Origin: Lachnospiraceae bacterium
GTDB taxonomy: Bacteria > Bacillota > Clostridia > Lachnospirales > Lachnospiraceae
Assembly (NCBI GenBank): GCA_910575275.1
Contig: CAJTEE010000002.1
Span: 124,001 to 188,000, forward strand
DNA: 64,000 nucleotides
Direction of reading: 5' to 3'
Shown here: one piece after another, positions 16,657 to 24,332 of the stretch
How the letters are laid out: each line of letters starts with the position of its first letter
How positions within the stretch are numbered: the first letter of the stretch is position 1
The notes under the pieces: model-generated
What the model was told of the DNA's origin: nothing
The model's input: the letters and a program-made list of their open reading frames with translations, nothing else
Database searches by the model: none
Made by a program: the position numbers and the translations under genes

Positions 16657-17499
16657 ATGAACAAATGTACAGAGCGCATTTATAATGGCATTATTAAAGA
16701 GAATCCTACCTTCATCCTGATGCTTGGCATGTGCCCGACGCTGGCGACGACGACTTCTGCGATCAACGGCCTGGGCATGGGACTCTCCACAACGGCGGTT
16801 TTGATGTTTTCAAACCTGATTATTTCCCTCCTGCGGAGGATCATTCCGGACCGTGTAAGAATTCCGGCGTTTATCGTCATCGTAGCCAGCCTGGTTACGG
16901 TGGTACAGCTCTTGATGCAGGGGTATGTCCCGTCCTTATATGCATCCCTGGGTATCTATATCCCATTGATTGTTGTAAACTGTATCATCCTTGGCCGTGC
17001 AGAGTCGTATGCCTGCAAGAACGGCCCGGTGGAATCGTTTTTCGACGGCGTGGGAATGGGACTTGGCTTTACGCTTGCCCTGACGGTGATCGGTATGTGC
17101 CGTGAGCTTCTGGGCGCGGGCGCGTTCTTTGGCCAAACGATCATTCCGGAGCAGTACCATATTTCTATCCTGGTTCTGGCTCCCGGTGCGCTGTTAACGC
17201 TTGCGATGCTTACAGCGGTCCAGAATAAGTTAAAGCTTCCGAGTGCGACGAATGGTGACGCTCCGCAGTCTGCGCTGGCCTGTGGCGGCAACTGCATGAC
17301 ATGTTCTGGCGCAGCCTGCATGGCGAATCATGCGGTGCTTGCCGAGAAGAAGGCAGAGGAAGCAGCCAAGGCCGCGGCGGCGAAGAAGGCCGCAGCCGAG
17401 AAGGCTCTTGCGGCGAAGAAGGCTGCAGAAGCGGCAAAGGCAGCCGAGGCGACGAAAGAGGCTGACAAAGCAGCCTCCGAGCCTGGAAAAGAAAATTAA
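16657..17499 (+). CDS. rnfE: Rnf complex subunit RnfE with Cys cluster and Ala/Lys-rich tail
   Basis: A 280-residue membrane subunit related to NqrD, with six helices in the first 200 residues (PTFILMLGMCPTLATTTSA, CRELLGAGAFFG). Together with RnfA it forms the inverted pair that holds a membrane [2Fe-2S] centre. Beyond the normal family end there is a roughly 75-residue extension. It begins with a Cys cluster, C-x3-C-x2-C-x4-C at residues 209-221, and continues as a highly charged Ala/Lys/Glu helix. The base RnfE family is about 200 residues, so this tail is notable. ATG 16657 follows AGGAGG; an upstream GTG at 16651 is less well placed. Confidence 0.94.
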   Translation: MNKCTERIYNGIIKENPTFILMLGMCPTLATTTSAINGLGMGLSTTAVLMFSNLIISLLRRIIPDRVRIPAFIVIVASLVTVVQLLMQGYVPSLYASLGIYIPLIVVNCIILGRAESYACKNGPVESFFDGVGMGLGFTLALTVIGMCRELLGAGAFFGQTIIPEQYHISILVLAPGALLTLAMLTAVQNKLKLPSATNGDAPQSALACGGNCMTCSGAACMANHAVLAEKKAEEAAKAAAAKKAAAEKALAAKKAAEAAKAAEATKEADKAASEPGKEN

Positions 17500-17514
17500 G
17501 GAGGAAGTGGAAAA

Positions 17515-18090
17515 ATGAAAGAATTATTGCTGATTGCCATCGGCTCAGCCCTGGTAAATAACGTAGTTTTAAGCCAGTTCCTCGGCCTCTGCCCCTTCCT
17601 TGGCGTTTCCAAGAAAACAGAGACGGCTGCTGGTATGGGCGCCGCGGTTATCTTCGTTATTGTAATCGCGACGGCCTGCACGAGCCTTGTATATGATTTT
17701 GTCCTGACTCCGCTTAACATTACGTATCTGCAGACGATCGTCTTTATCCTTGTAATCGCGGCTCTTGTACAGTTCGTTGAGATGTTCTTAAAGAAGAACA
17801 TGGTAAGCCTTTACCAGTCTCTCGGCGTGTACCTGCCTCTGATTACCACGAACTGTGCGGTTTTGGGCGTTGCCTTAACGAACGTGCAGGAGGAGTATAA
17901 TTTCATTCAGAGTGTTGTCAATGGTATCGGTATTTCCGTTGGATTTACGATCGCCATCATCCTGCTTTCCGGTGTCCGTGAGAAGATTGAGTTTAACGAC
18001 GTTCCTCATTCCTTCAAGGGCTCCCCGATCGTATTGATCACCTCAGGCTTGATGTCCATCGCATTCTTCGGATTTTCCGGCCTGATTTAA
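17515..18090 (+). CDS. rnfA: Rnf complex subunit RnfA (membrane)
   Basis: A 191-residue, six-helix membrane subunit homologous to NqrE. NNVVLSQFLGLCPFLGVS and LPLITTNCAVLGVAL are hallmark segments, with the Cys residues likely part of the membrane [2Fe-2S] site shared with RnfE. It sits 15 bp after rnfE with an AGGAGG ribosome site and 15 bp before rnfB. The length matches the family exactly. Confidence 0.97.
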   Translation: MKELLLIAIGSALVNNVVLSQFLGLCPFLGVSKKTETAAGMGAAVIFVIVIATACTSLVYDFVLTPLNITYLQTIVFILVIAALVQFVEMFLKKNMVSLYQSLGVYLPLITTNCAVLGVALTNVQEEYNFIQSVVNGIGISVGFTIAIILLSGVREKIEFNDVPHSFKGSPIVLITSGLMSIAFFGFSGLI

Positions 18091-18105
18091 AGGAGGGGAC
18101 GGAAG

Positions 18106-18897
18106 ATGAATATGATGGGGATTATCATCGCGGCAGTCGTTGTCGGTGCGGTCGGTATTATCATCGGCGTGCTCCTCGGGATTGCCAGCGAGAAGTTTAA
18201 GGTAGAGGTTGACGAACGGGAGGTCCTGGTTCGTGAGGAGCTTCCGGGGAATAACTGCGGCGGATGTGGCTACGCGGGATGTGACGCCCTGGCAAAGGCC
18301 ATTGTTGAGGGTAAGGCAGCCGTGAACCAGTGCCCGGTCGGCGGCGCTGCGGTGGGCGATAAAATCGCCGCGATCATGGGTGTTTCCGCCGGAGCCGCGG
18401 AGAAGAAGGTTGCCTTTGTAAAGTGTAAGGGCACCTGTGACAAGGCGAATGTGCGGTATAATTATTATGGAATTGACGACTGTAACAAGATCACCGTCGT
18501 TCCGGGCGCGGGAGACAAGGCCTGTTCGTTTGGCTGTCTTGGTTCCGGGAGCTGTGTGAAGGCGTGTCAGTTTGATGCGATTCACATTGTGGATGGCATT
18601 GCGGTCGTGGATAAGGAAAAGTGCGTTGCCTGCGGCAAGTGCGCTGAGGCCTGCCCGCGTCATCTGATCGAGCTTGTGCCGTATAAGGCGGAGCATCTGG
18701 TTCAGTGTAATTCGCACGATAAGGGGCCGGAGGTCAAGAAGAAATGTGATGCCGGCTGTATCGGCTGTACGCTTTGCACGAAGCAGTGCGAGTTTGACGC
18801 GGTCCATATGGATAATAACCTGGCTGTGATCGACTATGAGAAGTGTACGAACTGCGGTAAGTGCGCGGCGAAGTGCCCGGCAAAGGTGATTCTCTAA
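18106..18897 (+). CDS. rnfB: Rnf complex subunit RnfB (ferredoxin-oxidising, multi Fe-S)
   Basis: A 263-residue subunit that accepts electrons from reduced ferredoxin. One N-terminal membrane helix (residues 4-26) is followed by the Fe-S domain NNCGGCGYAGCDALAKAI with a downstream Cys. Several ferredoxin-like motifs follow: C-x3-C around GCLGSGSCVKAC, CVACGKCAEACP, CIGCTLCTKQC and CTNCGKCAAKCP. This is shorter than some clostridial RnfB proteins with extra ferredoxin modules, but complete. It is the last gene of the operon, and a terminator hairpin follows. Confidence 0.97.
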   Translation: MNMMGIIIAAVVVGAVGIIIGVLLGIASEKFKVEVDEREVLVREELPGNNCGGCGYAGCDALAKAIVEGKAAVNQCPVGGAAVGDKIAAIMGVSAGAAEKKVAFVKCKGTCDKANVRYNYYGIDDCNKITVVPGAGDKACSFGCLGSGSCVKACQFDAIHIVDGIAVVDKEKCVACGKCAEACPRHLIELVPYKAEHLVQCNSHDKGPEVKKKCDAGCIGCTLCTKQCEFDAVHMDNNLAVIDYEKCTNCGKCAAKCPAKVIL

Positions 18898-18908
18898 AAA
18901 TGAAAGAA

Positions 18909-18949
18909 AAGACCGGCTTCCTGGATTTTTCCGGGGAGCCGGCCTTTTT
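18909..18949 (+). terminator. Terminator of the rnf operon
   Basis: About a 16-bp stem with a mismatch and G-T pairs (18909-18924 with 18930-18945), followed by TTTT. Confidence 0.8.
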
Positions 18950-19056
18950 AGTTATAGGAACATGCCTCCAATAAAGCAAAAGGCCCTCTGGGCAGGATCG
19001 CACTGCGGCAAAGAGGAATTATATCGCCAAAGTGATCCGCCCAGGAATCTTTGTTC

Positions 19057-19971
19057 TTATGGTGATAGATACCGCTCATACAGAGCATAAAACTCCTCGG
19101 ACGGGAGCGTTTGTAAAAATTCCAGAGATGGAAGCTGGAGAAAGCCCTTTGAGGTTTTCATCCAGGGCTCGGCGGGAGAATCCAAAGCGCAGCAGATCAG
19201 ACTTCCGTTTTCCACGTAAAATTGAGAAATTTCAGGGGAGCGAAGCGCGGCCGCCACCGTCCGGGCGCAGTCCATGGATATGGTGCTGCGGGCGCAAATG
19301 TAGGAGGGGACTGCCACGGCTCCATCTGCCGGGCAGGAGAGAAAGCGGGAGATACCGTCTGCCTGTCTGGCATAGATAGAGGGGACGAGCGCCAGAGGGC
19401 TTTTTCCCAGGCGGGCCCGGTTGAAGGCCTCGATGGGCATGCTTGTAACAATGCTGTTTTTAAGCAGGCGTTCGGCAGCGTCCCTTCCAGAGTGCATCCA
19501 GACGGTCTTGACGACAGATTTTGCAGCGGAATTATTGATTCCGCCAAAGGCCAGAGGAAAGCCAGATTTTGCAAGCTCGGAGAGAGAAAGGTTCTTGGAC
19601 GGCCGTTCTCCATAAAAAACCAGTGGAATCGCCAGATACGGAAGCAGGCAGTTTCCCCGTCTAAGAAGCGGGACTCCCTCTGTCTCCTTGACTGGAAGCA
19701 TGGTGGCAAGCGGCAGGAGGGAATCAAAGAATCGGCTAAAAATGCGCTCATCCTCGAAGACCTCAAGGTCAGCCGAAACGATCATATCCGGAAGCGGCAC
19801 ATCGGGCCGTTTGAGCTCCTCAGACATATGCGAGGCATAGCCGAGGCCAAAGCAGGTGACTGTAAGAAGGATTCCCTGCTTTTTAAGCGATTCCTTGACC
19901 GTTTCTAAAAATCGCAGCTCCTGACGGTGGAGGATGCAGATGTTGCTCCAATAAAGTAGGACGTTTGTCAT
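19057..19971 (-). CDS. Solute-binding-like (PBP2-fold) protein without signal peptide
   Basis: A 304-residue protein that resembles type-2 periplasmic binding proteins of metal and anion importers (LPDMIVSADLEVFEDERIF, LSLSELAKSGFPLAFGGINNSAAKSVV, LALVPSIYARQ). It has no signal peptide or lipobox, so it probably acts in the cytoplasm. It starts in an ATGA overlap with the ABC ATPase and is the last gene of a three-gene minus-strand operon divergent from the nitrogenase-like genes. A role as ligand-binding or metal-cofactor handling partner is inference. The family assignment rests on general pattern only. Confidence 0.55.
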   Translation of the reverse strand: MTNVLLYWSNICILHRQELRFLETVKESLKKQGILLTVTCFGLGYASHMSEELKRPDVPLPDMIVSADLEVFEDERIFSRFFDSLLPLATMLPVKETEGVPLLRRGNCLLPYLAIPLVFYGERPSKNLSLSELAKSGFPLAFGGINNSAAKSVVKTVWMHSGRDAAERLLKNSIVTSMPIEAFNRARLGKSPLALVPSIYARQADGISRFLSCPADGAVAVPSYICARSTISMDCARTVAAALRSPEISQFYVENGSLICCALDSPAEPWMKTSKGFLQLPSLEFLQTLPSEEFYALYERYLSP

Positions 19972-20714
19972 ATCAATCTCTCTCCCTTTCTCATTCTTTG
20001 CTGCAAGGCTCTCTGCCTTTCGTAGCTTCGATCCAGCTCTCCAGACAAAAGCGCTTCCTCTTTGCTGCGTTCCAGAATCCGCACGATCGCGCCTCCCTCC
20101 AGAATGATACGCCGGGAAGCCATAAGCGCGGTGTGGGGATCATGCGTGACGATAAGAATCAGCTTCCCGGAATCCGCAAGCAGCCCGAATGCCCGTTTTT
20201 TGTCAATGCCCGCATTCTCAAGCTCATCGATCAAAACGATGGGGCTGTCACATACCATCGCAATATCTGCAATCATCAGGGCGCGGCTCTGTCCCCCGCT
20301 CAGAAGATTCAGGCTGTTGCCCGGCAGAATCGGCTCCGGTGTGATCGTATTGGCAAGCGCAATGACAGAGGCAGGGAGGTTAGCCGCCTTGTCCCTGCAA
20401 AGACAGTGGAGCCGCAGAAATTCTGCAACCGTAACGTCAAGGACAAAGCGCATATTCTGGGACAGGTGGGCAACCAGGCGGTCTGAGACCAATAAACGGT
20501 TTGCGGGAGCGATCCTGGCTCCGTCTAAAAGAATCAGCCGCCCTGTGACGGAATCTCGTCCGACAAGCTGTTCGATGTCCTTGATCAGCCGGCTTTTTCC
20601 TGAACCGGTATTTCCTACGACGGCCAGGATTTCGCCTGGCTTTAGGGACAAGGCTTCAAATGTCTCCGGGGCGCCGTCCCTGGCATGTCCCGGAAGGATC
20701 GTCAATGTATTCAT
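19968..20714 (-). CDS. Soluble ABC-type ATPase without a membrane partner
   Basis: A 248-residue ATPase domain. Walker A is GNTGSGKS (about residues 35-42), the signature LLSGGQSRALMIADI, Walker B with catalytic Glu IVLIDELENAGID, and the H-loop VTHD. No permease is adjacent on this strand, and the divergent importer has its own ATPase (27752-28552). It may therefore act as a soluble energy module with the GTPase and the leaderless binding protein. It is ATGA-coupled at both ends. The pairing of a soluble ABC ATPase with a G3E GTPase suggests cofactor or metal delivery, which is inference. Confidence 0.75.
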   Translation of the reverse strand: MNTLTILPGHARDGAPETFEALSLKPGEILAVVGNTGSGKSRLIKDIEQLVGRDSVTGRLILLDGARIAPANRLLVSDRLVAHLSQNMRFVLDVTVAEFLRLHCLCRDKAANLPASVIALANTITPEPILPGNSLNLLSGGQSRALMIADIAMVCDSPIVLIDELENAGIDKKRAFGLLADSGKLILIVTHDPHTALMASRRIILEGGAIVRILERSKEEALLSGELDRSYERQRALQQRMRKGERLI

Positions 20715-21412
20715 AAATCATCTCCAAATTCTATTTTTCCGACCACACCCTGCTGAAACAGTCCCCCTACGCGCGTCTCCCCTACGCAGTAGGAGCAGAC
20801 TCCGGCCGGCATGGAGTGACGCAGTCTGTCGTTTTCAAAGCTTTTGCAGTCCGGCAGCGACAAAAGCCAGTCCCCCAAGGGCTCAATCCCGTAGCCGGCC
20901 AAGCCGTCTATTGGAAAAAGGACGGCCCCTGGATTGATGCGATTAAGCTGCCCGCGGACAAGCTCCAGCTCTGCCTGAGAGATCATATCGATTTTAGTGA
21001 GAACCAGAAAATCTGCTTGTGTCAGCATGGGCCCTAACCGTGCGGGTGTATGAAAGCTTGCCGTACAGTCCAAAACACAGCCGGAGATGGAGTGCTCGGT
21101 GGCAGGGGAGCAGCGATGGCAGAGTCCGGCAGTTTCGATAAAGAGAAGCCCGCAGGCATGCCGATTTGCATGCGCCAAAAGCTCAGGCAGGTTGGAGACC
21201 AGAAAATGGTCGGGACATATGTCTTGGCTTAAGCCGCTTACTGCATGGATGCCCAGAGAGCAATAGAGCGCTGCATCCTCCGAGCAGAGACAATCAATTT
21301 TGCATACCATGGGCGTATGCCCGTGCTCCTTCAAATAAGGAAGCAGCCTTCGAAGCACGGCCGTCTTCCCGACAGAGGAGGAGCCGGAAAAAAGAATCAT
21401 TTTTTCAGGCAT
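20711..21412 (-). CDS. G3E-family GTPase (HypB/UreG/CobW-like metallochaperone)
   Basis: A 233-residue P-loop GTPase: G1 loop GSSSVGKT (residues 10-17), the Asp-containing segment KIDCLCSEDA, a cysteine pair FIETAGLCHRCSP that resembles HypB/UreG switch regions, and the base-recognition element VLTKIDM. A second cysteine pair CSYCVG lies near the C-terminus. Such proteins use GTP to deliver Ni, Co or Zn into enzymes or tetrapyrroles. GGAGGTGA lies before ATG 21412. It is the first gene of the operon divergent from the Crp/Fnr and nitrogenase-like genes, so it probably serves that enzyme's metallocentre. The metal is unknown. Confidence 0.8.
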   Translation of the reverse strand: MPEKMILFSGSSSVGKTAVLRRLLPYLKEHGHTPMVCKIDCLCSEDAALYCSLGIHAVSGLSQDICPDHFLVSNLPELLAHANRHACGLLFIETAGLCHRCSPATEHSISGCVLDCTASFHTPARLGPMLTQADFLVLTKIDMISQAELELVRGQLNRINPGAVLFPIDGLAGYGIEPLGDWLLSLPDCKSFENDRLRHSMPAGVCSYCVGETRVGGLFQQGVVGKIEFGDDL

Positions 21413-21490
21413 GGCCTGTCACCTCCAGAATTTAAAAATCATTTGGAAATCGAGAACGCAAAAAGCATAGCAAAATCAGATTGTAAAAGT

Positions 21491-21580
21491 CCGTCTCAAA
21501 TGAGACGGAAGAAAATAATTTTTTGCTTGCAATAATGGTTAGTAAGTGCTAACATAAGAAAATAGTTAGTAAATACTAAC
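21491..21580. promoter_or_regulatory. Divergent control region with three palindromes
   Basis: An 18-bp perfect palindrome with arms CCGTCTCA/TGAGACGG lies at 21491-21508. Two copies of a 16-bp element follow: GTTAGTAAGTGCTAAC (21538-21553) and GTTAGTAAATACTAAC (21565-21580), the second with perfect 7-bp arms and a 2-bp centre. A plausible plus-strand promoter is TTGCAA (21527-21532), 17 bp, TAACAT (21550-21555). This puts one element between -35 and -10 and the other at the start site, a layout for repression. The 16-bp size suits Crp/Fnr-type dimers. Confidence 0.65.
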
Positions 21581-21616
21581 TCAATGCGAAAAAACAGGGA
21601 CAGAAACGAGGATAAA

Positions 21617-22282
21617 ATGGGAGAGGAGCAGCTGGAAAAGGCATTATCGACATGCCCGCTGCTTTGCGGATGTCGGATTTCACCAAAGCAGGTTATGGTG
21701 AAAACGTGCCGGAAGGGACAGTTTATAAGCGACAGAATCCGCGGGCAGGAAACGCTGGGACTTGTGATGAAGGGACGCATTGACGTATACAGTGTTGCAT
21801 TGGATGGGAGAGAGGTGCTTCTTTCGGCTCTGGCGCCGGGAGAGTGCTTCGGCGTAATCAACCTTCTCACAGAACATGAATTTCCGACCGTACTAAGATG
21901 CCGGGAGAGGACGACGGTTCTTTTGATCCCTAAAAGAGCCGCGGCCGCAGCCATGGAGACGGATCCGGCGTTTGCACTGCGCTATGCAAGGTTTTGCAGC
22001 GAAAAGCTCCGGTTCCTGTTAAAAAGAATCGAGCTTTTGCTTATGCAGTCCGGCAGAAGTAAGGTGATTCAGTACCTTCTGACGCACCAGGATGAGGAGG
22101 GACTTGTCCGAATCGAGGGATCAAAGGAACAGCTTGCAGCCGCTTTAGGAATAAGCAGGGCCTCCCTGTTTCGGGAGCTTTCGGCACTTAGAAAGCGGGG
22201 CCTGACGGTGCAGGCAGGGCGGGGGCTTTTGAAGCTGCCAAATGCCGGGCGTCTGGAAAAAATGTTTTATGAGGACACATGA
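21617..22282 (+). CDS. Crp/Fnr-family transcriptional regulator with Cys-rich N-terminus
   Basis: A 221-residue regulator. The N-terminal cyclic-nucleotide-type beta roll covers about residues 15-130 (GRIDVYSVALDGREVLLSALAPGECFGVINLL), then a long dimer helix, then a winged helix with IEGSKEQLAAALGISRASLFRELSALRKRG. Cysteines cluster at the start (TCPLLCGC, then TC about ten residues on). FNR uses N-terminal cysteines for a [4Fe-4S] oxygen sensor, so redox or Fe-S sensing is possible. ATG 21617 has ACGAGG six bases upstream; an ATG at 21584 is also in frame. It leads the nitrogenase-like operon and likely controls both divergent operons. Confidence 0.88.
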   Translation: MGEEQLEKALSTCPLLCGCRISPKQVMVKTCRKGQFISDRIRGQETLGLVMKGRIDVYSVALDGREVLLSALAPGECFGVINLLTEHEFPTVLRCRERTTVLLIPKRAAAAAMETDPAFALRYARFCSEKLRFLLKRIELLLMQSGRSKVIQYLLTHQDEEGLVRIEGSKEQLAAALGISRASLFRELSALRKRGLTVQAGRGLLKLPNAGRLEKMFYEDT

Positions 22283-22309
22283 GAGCTTGGGAAAGGAATG
22301 CAGACAAGG

Positions 22310-23065
22310 ATGAAAAAGATTGCAATCTATGGAAAGGGTGGAATCGGGAAATCGACGACAACCTCGAATCTTTCAGCCGCTCTGGCGGGGAGAGGCTTAA
22401 AAATCATGCAGATTGGCTGTGATCCAAAGGCGGATTCCACAAAAAATCTGACGGGAGGAAGACAGATCCCAACGGTGCTGGATCAAATCCGGGAAAAGGA
22501 GGACAAGGTTTCTCTGGAGGATATTGCAGTTCGGGGCTACCACAATGTTGTCTGTGTGGAAGCAGGGGGGCCTACACCAGGAATCGGCTGCGCGGGACGT
22601 GGGATCATCACAGCCTTTGAAAAGCTGGAGGAGCTGCATGCCTTCGAAGAATTTAAGCCGGATCTGGTCTTTTATGACGTTTTGGGTGACGTCGTCTGCG
22701 GAGGCTTTGCAATGCCGATCCGCGGCGGCTATGCAAATCATGTAATGATCGTCACCTCCGGGGAGATGATGTCCCTTTATGCAGCCGGCAATATCGCACA
22801 GGCAGTCCGAAATTTTGGAAAACGCGGTTATGCAAAGCTGGCCGGCCTGATCCAGAATTCCCGGAACGTGGAAAACGAGGACGAGCTGGTGCGAAGGGCG
22901 GCATCTGAATTCGAAACGGAGATCCTATATGCCGTGCCGAGGAATACGGCGGTTCAGACGGCGGAAAACCAGGGCAAGACCGTAATCGAAGCATGTCCAA
23001 ACAGCCAAATGGCGGACTGTTACCAGGCGTTGGCAGATCGGGTATTGGAGGTGATAGGGGAATGA
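22310..23065 (+). CDS. NifH-like ATP-dependent Fe-S reductase of a nitrogenase-like system
   Basis: A 251-residue NifH/BchL/CfbC-type protein. P-loop GKGGIGKST (residues 8-16), switch I DPKADST (38-44), Fe-S ligand Cys94 in GIGCAGRG, switch II DVLGDVVCGG with Fe-S ligand Cys130, and Arg97 at the position ADP-ribosylated in NifH. As a dimer it would hold one [4Fe-4S] cluster and deliver single electrons with ATP hydrolysis. ATG 22310 gives the canonical MKKIAIYGKGG start and has GAAAGGA upstream; ATG 22298 is possible. It overlaps the next gene by ATGA. nifB, nifE and nifN are absent from the window, so nitrogen fixation is unlikely. Confidence 0.9.
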   Translation: MKKIAIYGKGGIGKSTTTSNLSAALAGRGLKIMQIGCDPKADSTKNLTGGRQIPTVLDQIREKEDKVSLEDIAVRGYHNVVCVEAGGPTPGIGCAGRGIITAFEKLEELHAFEEFKPDLVFYDVLGDVVCGGFAMPIRGGYANHVMIVTSGEMMSLYAAGNIAQAVRNFGKRGYAKLAGLIQNSRNVENEDELVRRAASEFETEILYAVPRNTAVQTAENQGKTVIEACPNSQMADCYQALADRVLEVIGE

Positions 23066-24324
23066 GCGGCTGCCTTGAACATACACTGCATTATTCATCC
23101 CCCGGCCACGGGGACTGGGGCGTTGTTCGGGTGGGGATGCTGGCACCGGAGAGCGTTCAGCTGTTCGTCTGCCCTGCGGCCTGTGGGAGACACGGGGCAT
23201 TAGGCGCCATGAAGCAGGGATTTAAAAATCGGCTGTTTTATCTGTATGTGACGCAAAGCGACATCATAGAAGGGTACGATCCACTGATCCCGGATGCGGT
23301 GGACGAGGTACTGGCGGCGCTTTCTGTTGAGCCAAGGGTGTTTTTTGTCTTTGTGAGCTGTCTGGATGATCTGGTCGGAACAGATCATGAGGCGCTTTTA
23401 GCGCTGCTCTTTGAGCGCCATCCAAAAATCCAGTTTCGAATCGGTCGCATGAATCCGATTTCCCTGGGATCGAAGACACCTCCGCCTGTCTCTATCCAGA
23501 ATAATCTTTACAGTCTTCTCGAACCAGCAGACGGGCAGGATGACGGCATTAATTCCTTTGGCAACCTGGATCGGATCGCAGACAGCTCAGAGCTTTACGC
23601 GTTTACACGTGCCTGCGGGGCAAAGGAATTTAGGCATATTTCTCAGTACCAGACGCTTGCGGCATATCAGGATATGGCGAAAAGCCGGGCAAACCTGGTT
23701 CTTCTTCCCTCAGGGCTGCAGGCGGCCCGTCAGGTGAGGGAGCGGCTGGGAATTCCGTTTTTGTTTGTCCCGATTACATATGATCCGGAGGAGATTGCGG
23801 CGGATTATCGGCGGATGTGGGAATTTTTGATGCCAGAGGAGGAATGGAACGGCTTTCCCGGCCTTTTGGAGGCGAGAAAGGAAGCCGAGGAGGAGATTCA
23901 AAGGGCGAGAGAACGGATCGGAAGTCTTCCGATTATTGTGGATGCCTCTGCGGTCACGCAGCCCTTTGGATTGGCAAAGATGCTTATAAGCTATGGCTTT
24001 CATGTTGTGCGCGTAGAGGCACAGGAGTGCGCCTCCTTTGATAAGGAACATTTGGAATGGCTTTTAAAGGAGCATCCGGAGGTGGAGCTTAGCCAGCCGG
24101 AGCACCACAGAGCGGTGTTATTTGACCGGCGAATTGAGGAGAGCCTTGCCATCGGTGTAGAGGGCGCGTATCTTTCCGGCTCACGGTATGTGGCGGATCT
24201 TTTTAACGACGAAGGCATGTTCGGCTATGACGGGGTAAAGCGGTTGATGCGCCTTTTGACGGAGGCGGTAAAGGCCCCTACCGATCTGAAAGCATTGATT
24301 AACGATTACGGACTGGTAATATAG
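23062..24324 (+). CDS. Nitrogenase component 1-like subunit A
   Basis: A 420-residue protein of the nitrogenase component 1 superfamily (NifD/NifK/BchN/BchB/CfbD). Candidate cluster ligands are Cys37 and Cys41 in FVCPAACGRHG and Cys100 in VSCLDDLVGTD, the latter matching the Cys-before-IGDD pattern of the family. The C-terminal half has Rossmann-like segments (PIIVDASAVTQPFGLAKMLISYGFHVV). No FeMo-cofactor-type ligand motif is recognised. ATG 23062 lies in the ATGA overlap with the NifH-like gene, with GGAGGTG upstream. The substrate is unknown. With the next gene it probably forms the heteromeric acceptor for the NifH-like reductase. Confidence 0.82.
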   Translation: MSGCLEHTLHYSSPGHGDWGVVRVGMLAPESVQLFVCPAACGRHGALGAMKQGFKNRLFYLYVTQSDIIEGYDPLIPDAVDEVLAALSVEPRVFFVFVSCLDDLVGTDHEALLALLFERHPKIQFRIGRMNPISLGSKTPPPVSIQNNLYSLLEPADGQDDGINSFGNLDRIADSSELYAFTRACGAKEFRHISQYQTLAAYQDMAKSRANLVLLPSGLQAARQVRERLGIPFLFVPITYDPEEIAADYRRMWEFLMPEEEWNGFPGLLEARKEAEEEIQRARERIGSLPIIVDASAVTQPFGLAKMLISYGFHVVRVEAQECASFDKEHLEWLLKEHPEVELSQPEHHRAVLFDRRIEESLAIGVEGAYLSGSRYVADLFNDEGMFGYDGVKRLMRLLTEAVKAPTDLKALINDYGLVI

Positions 24325-24332
24325 GAGGAAAA

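Noticed and set aside
18043-18807. A 254-residue minus-strand frame in rnfB
   Set aside because: It is a shadow of rnfB with no ribosome site and no family resemblance.
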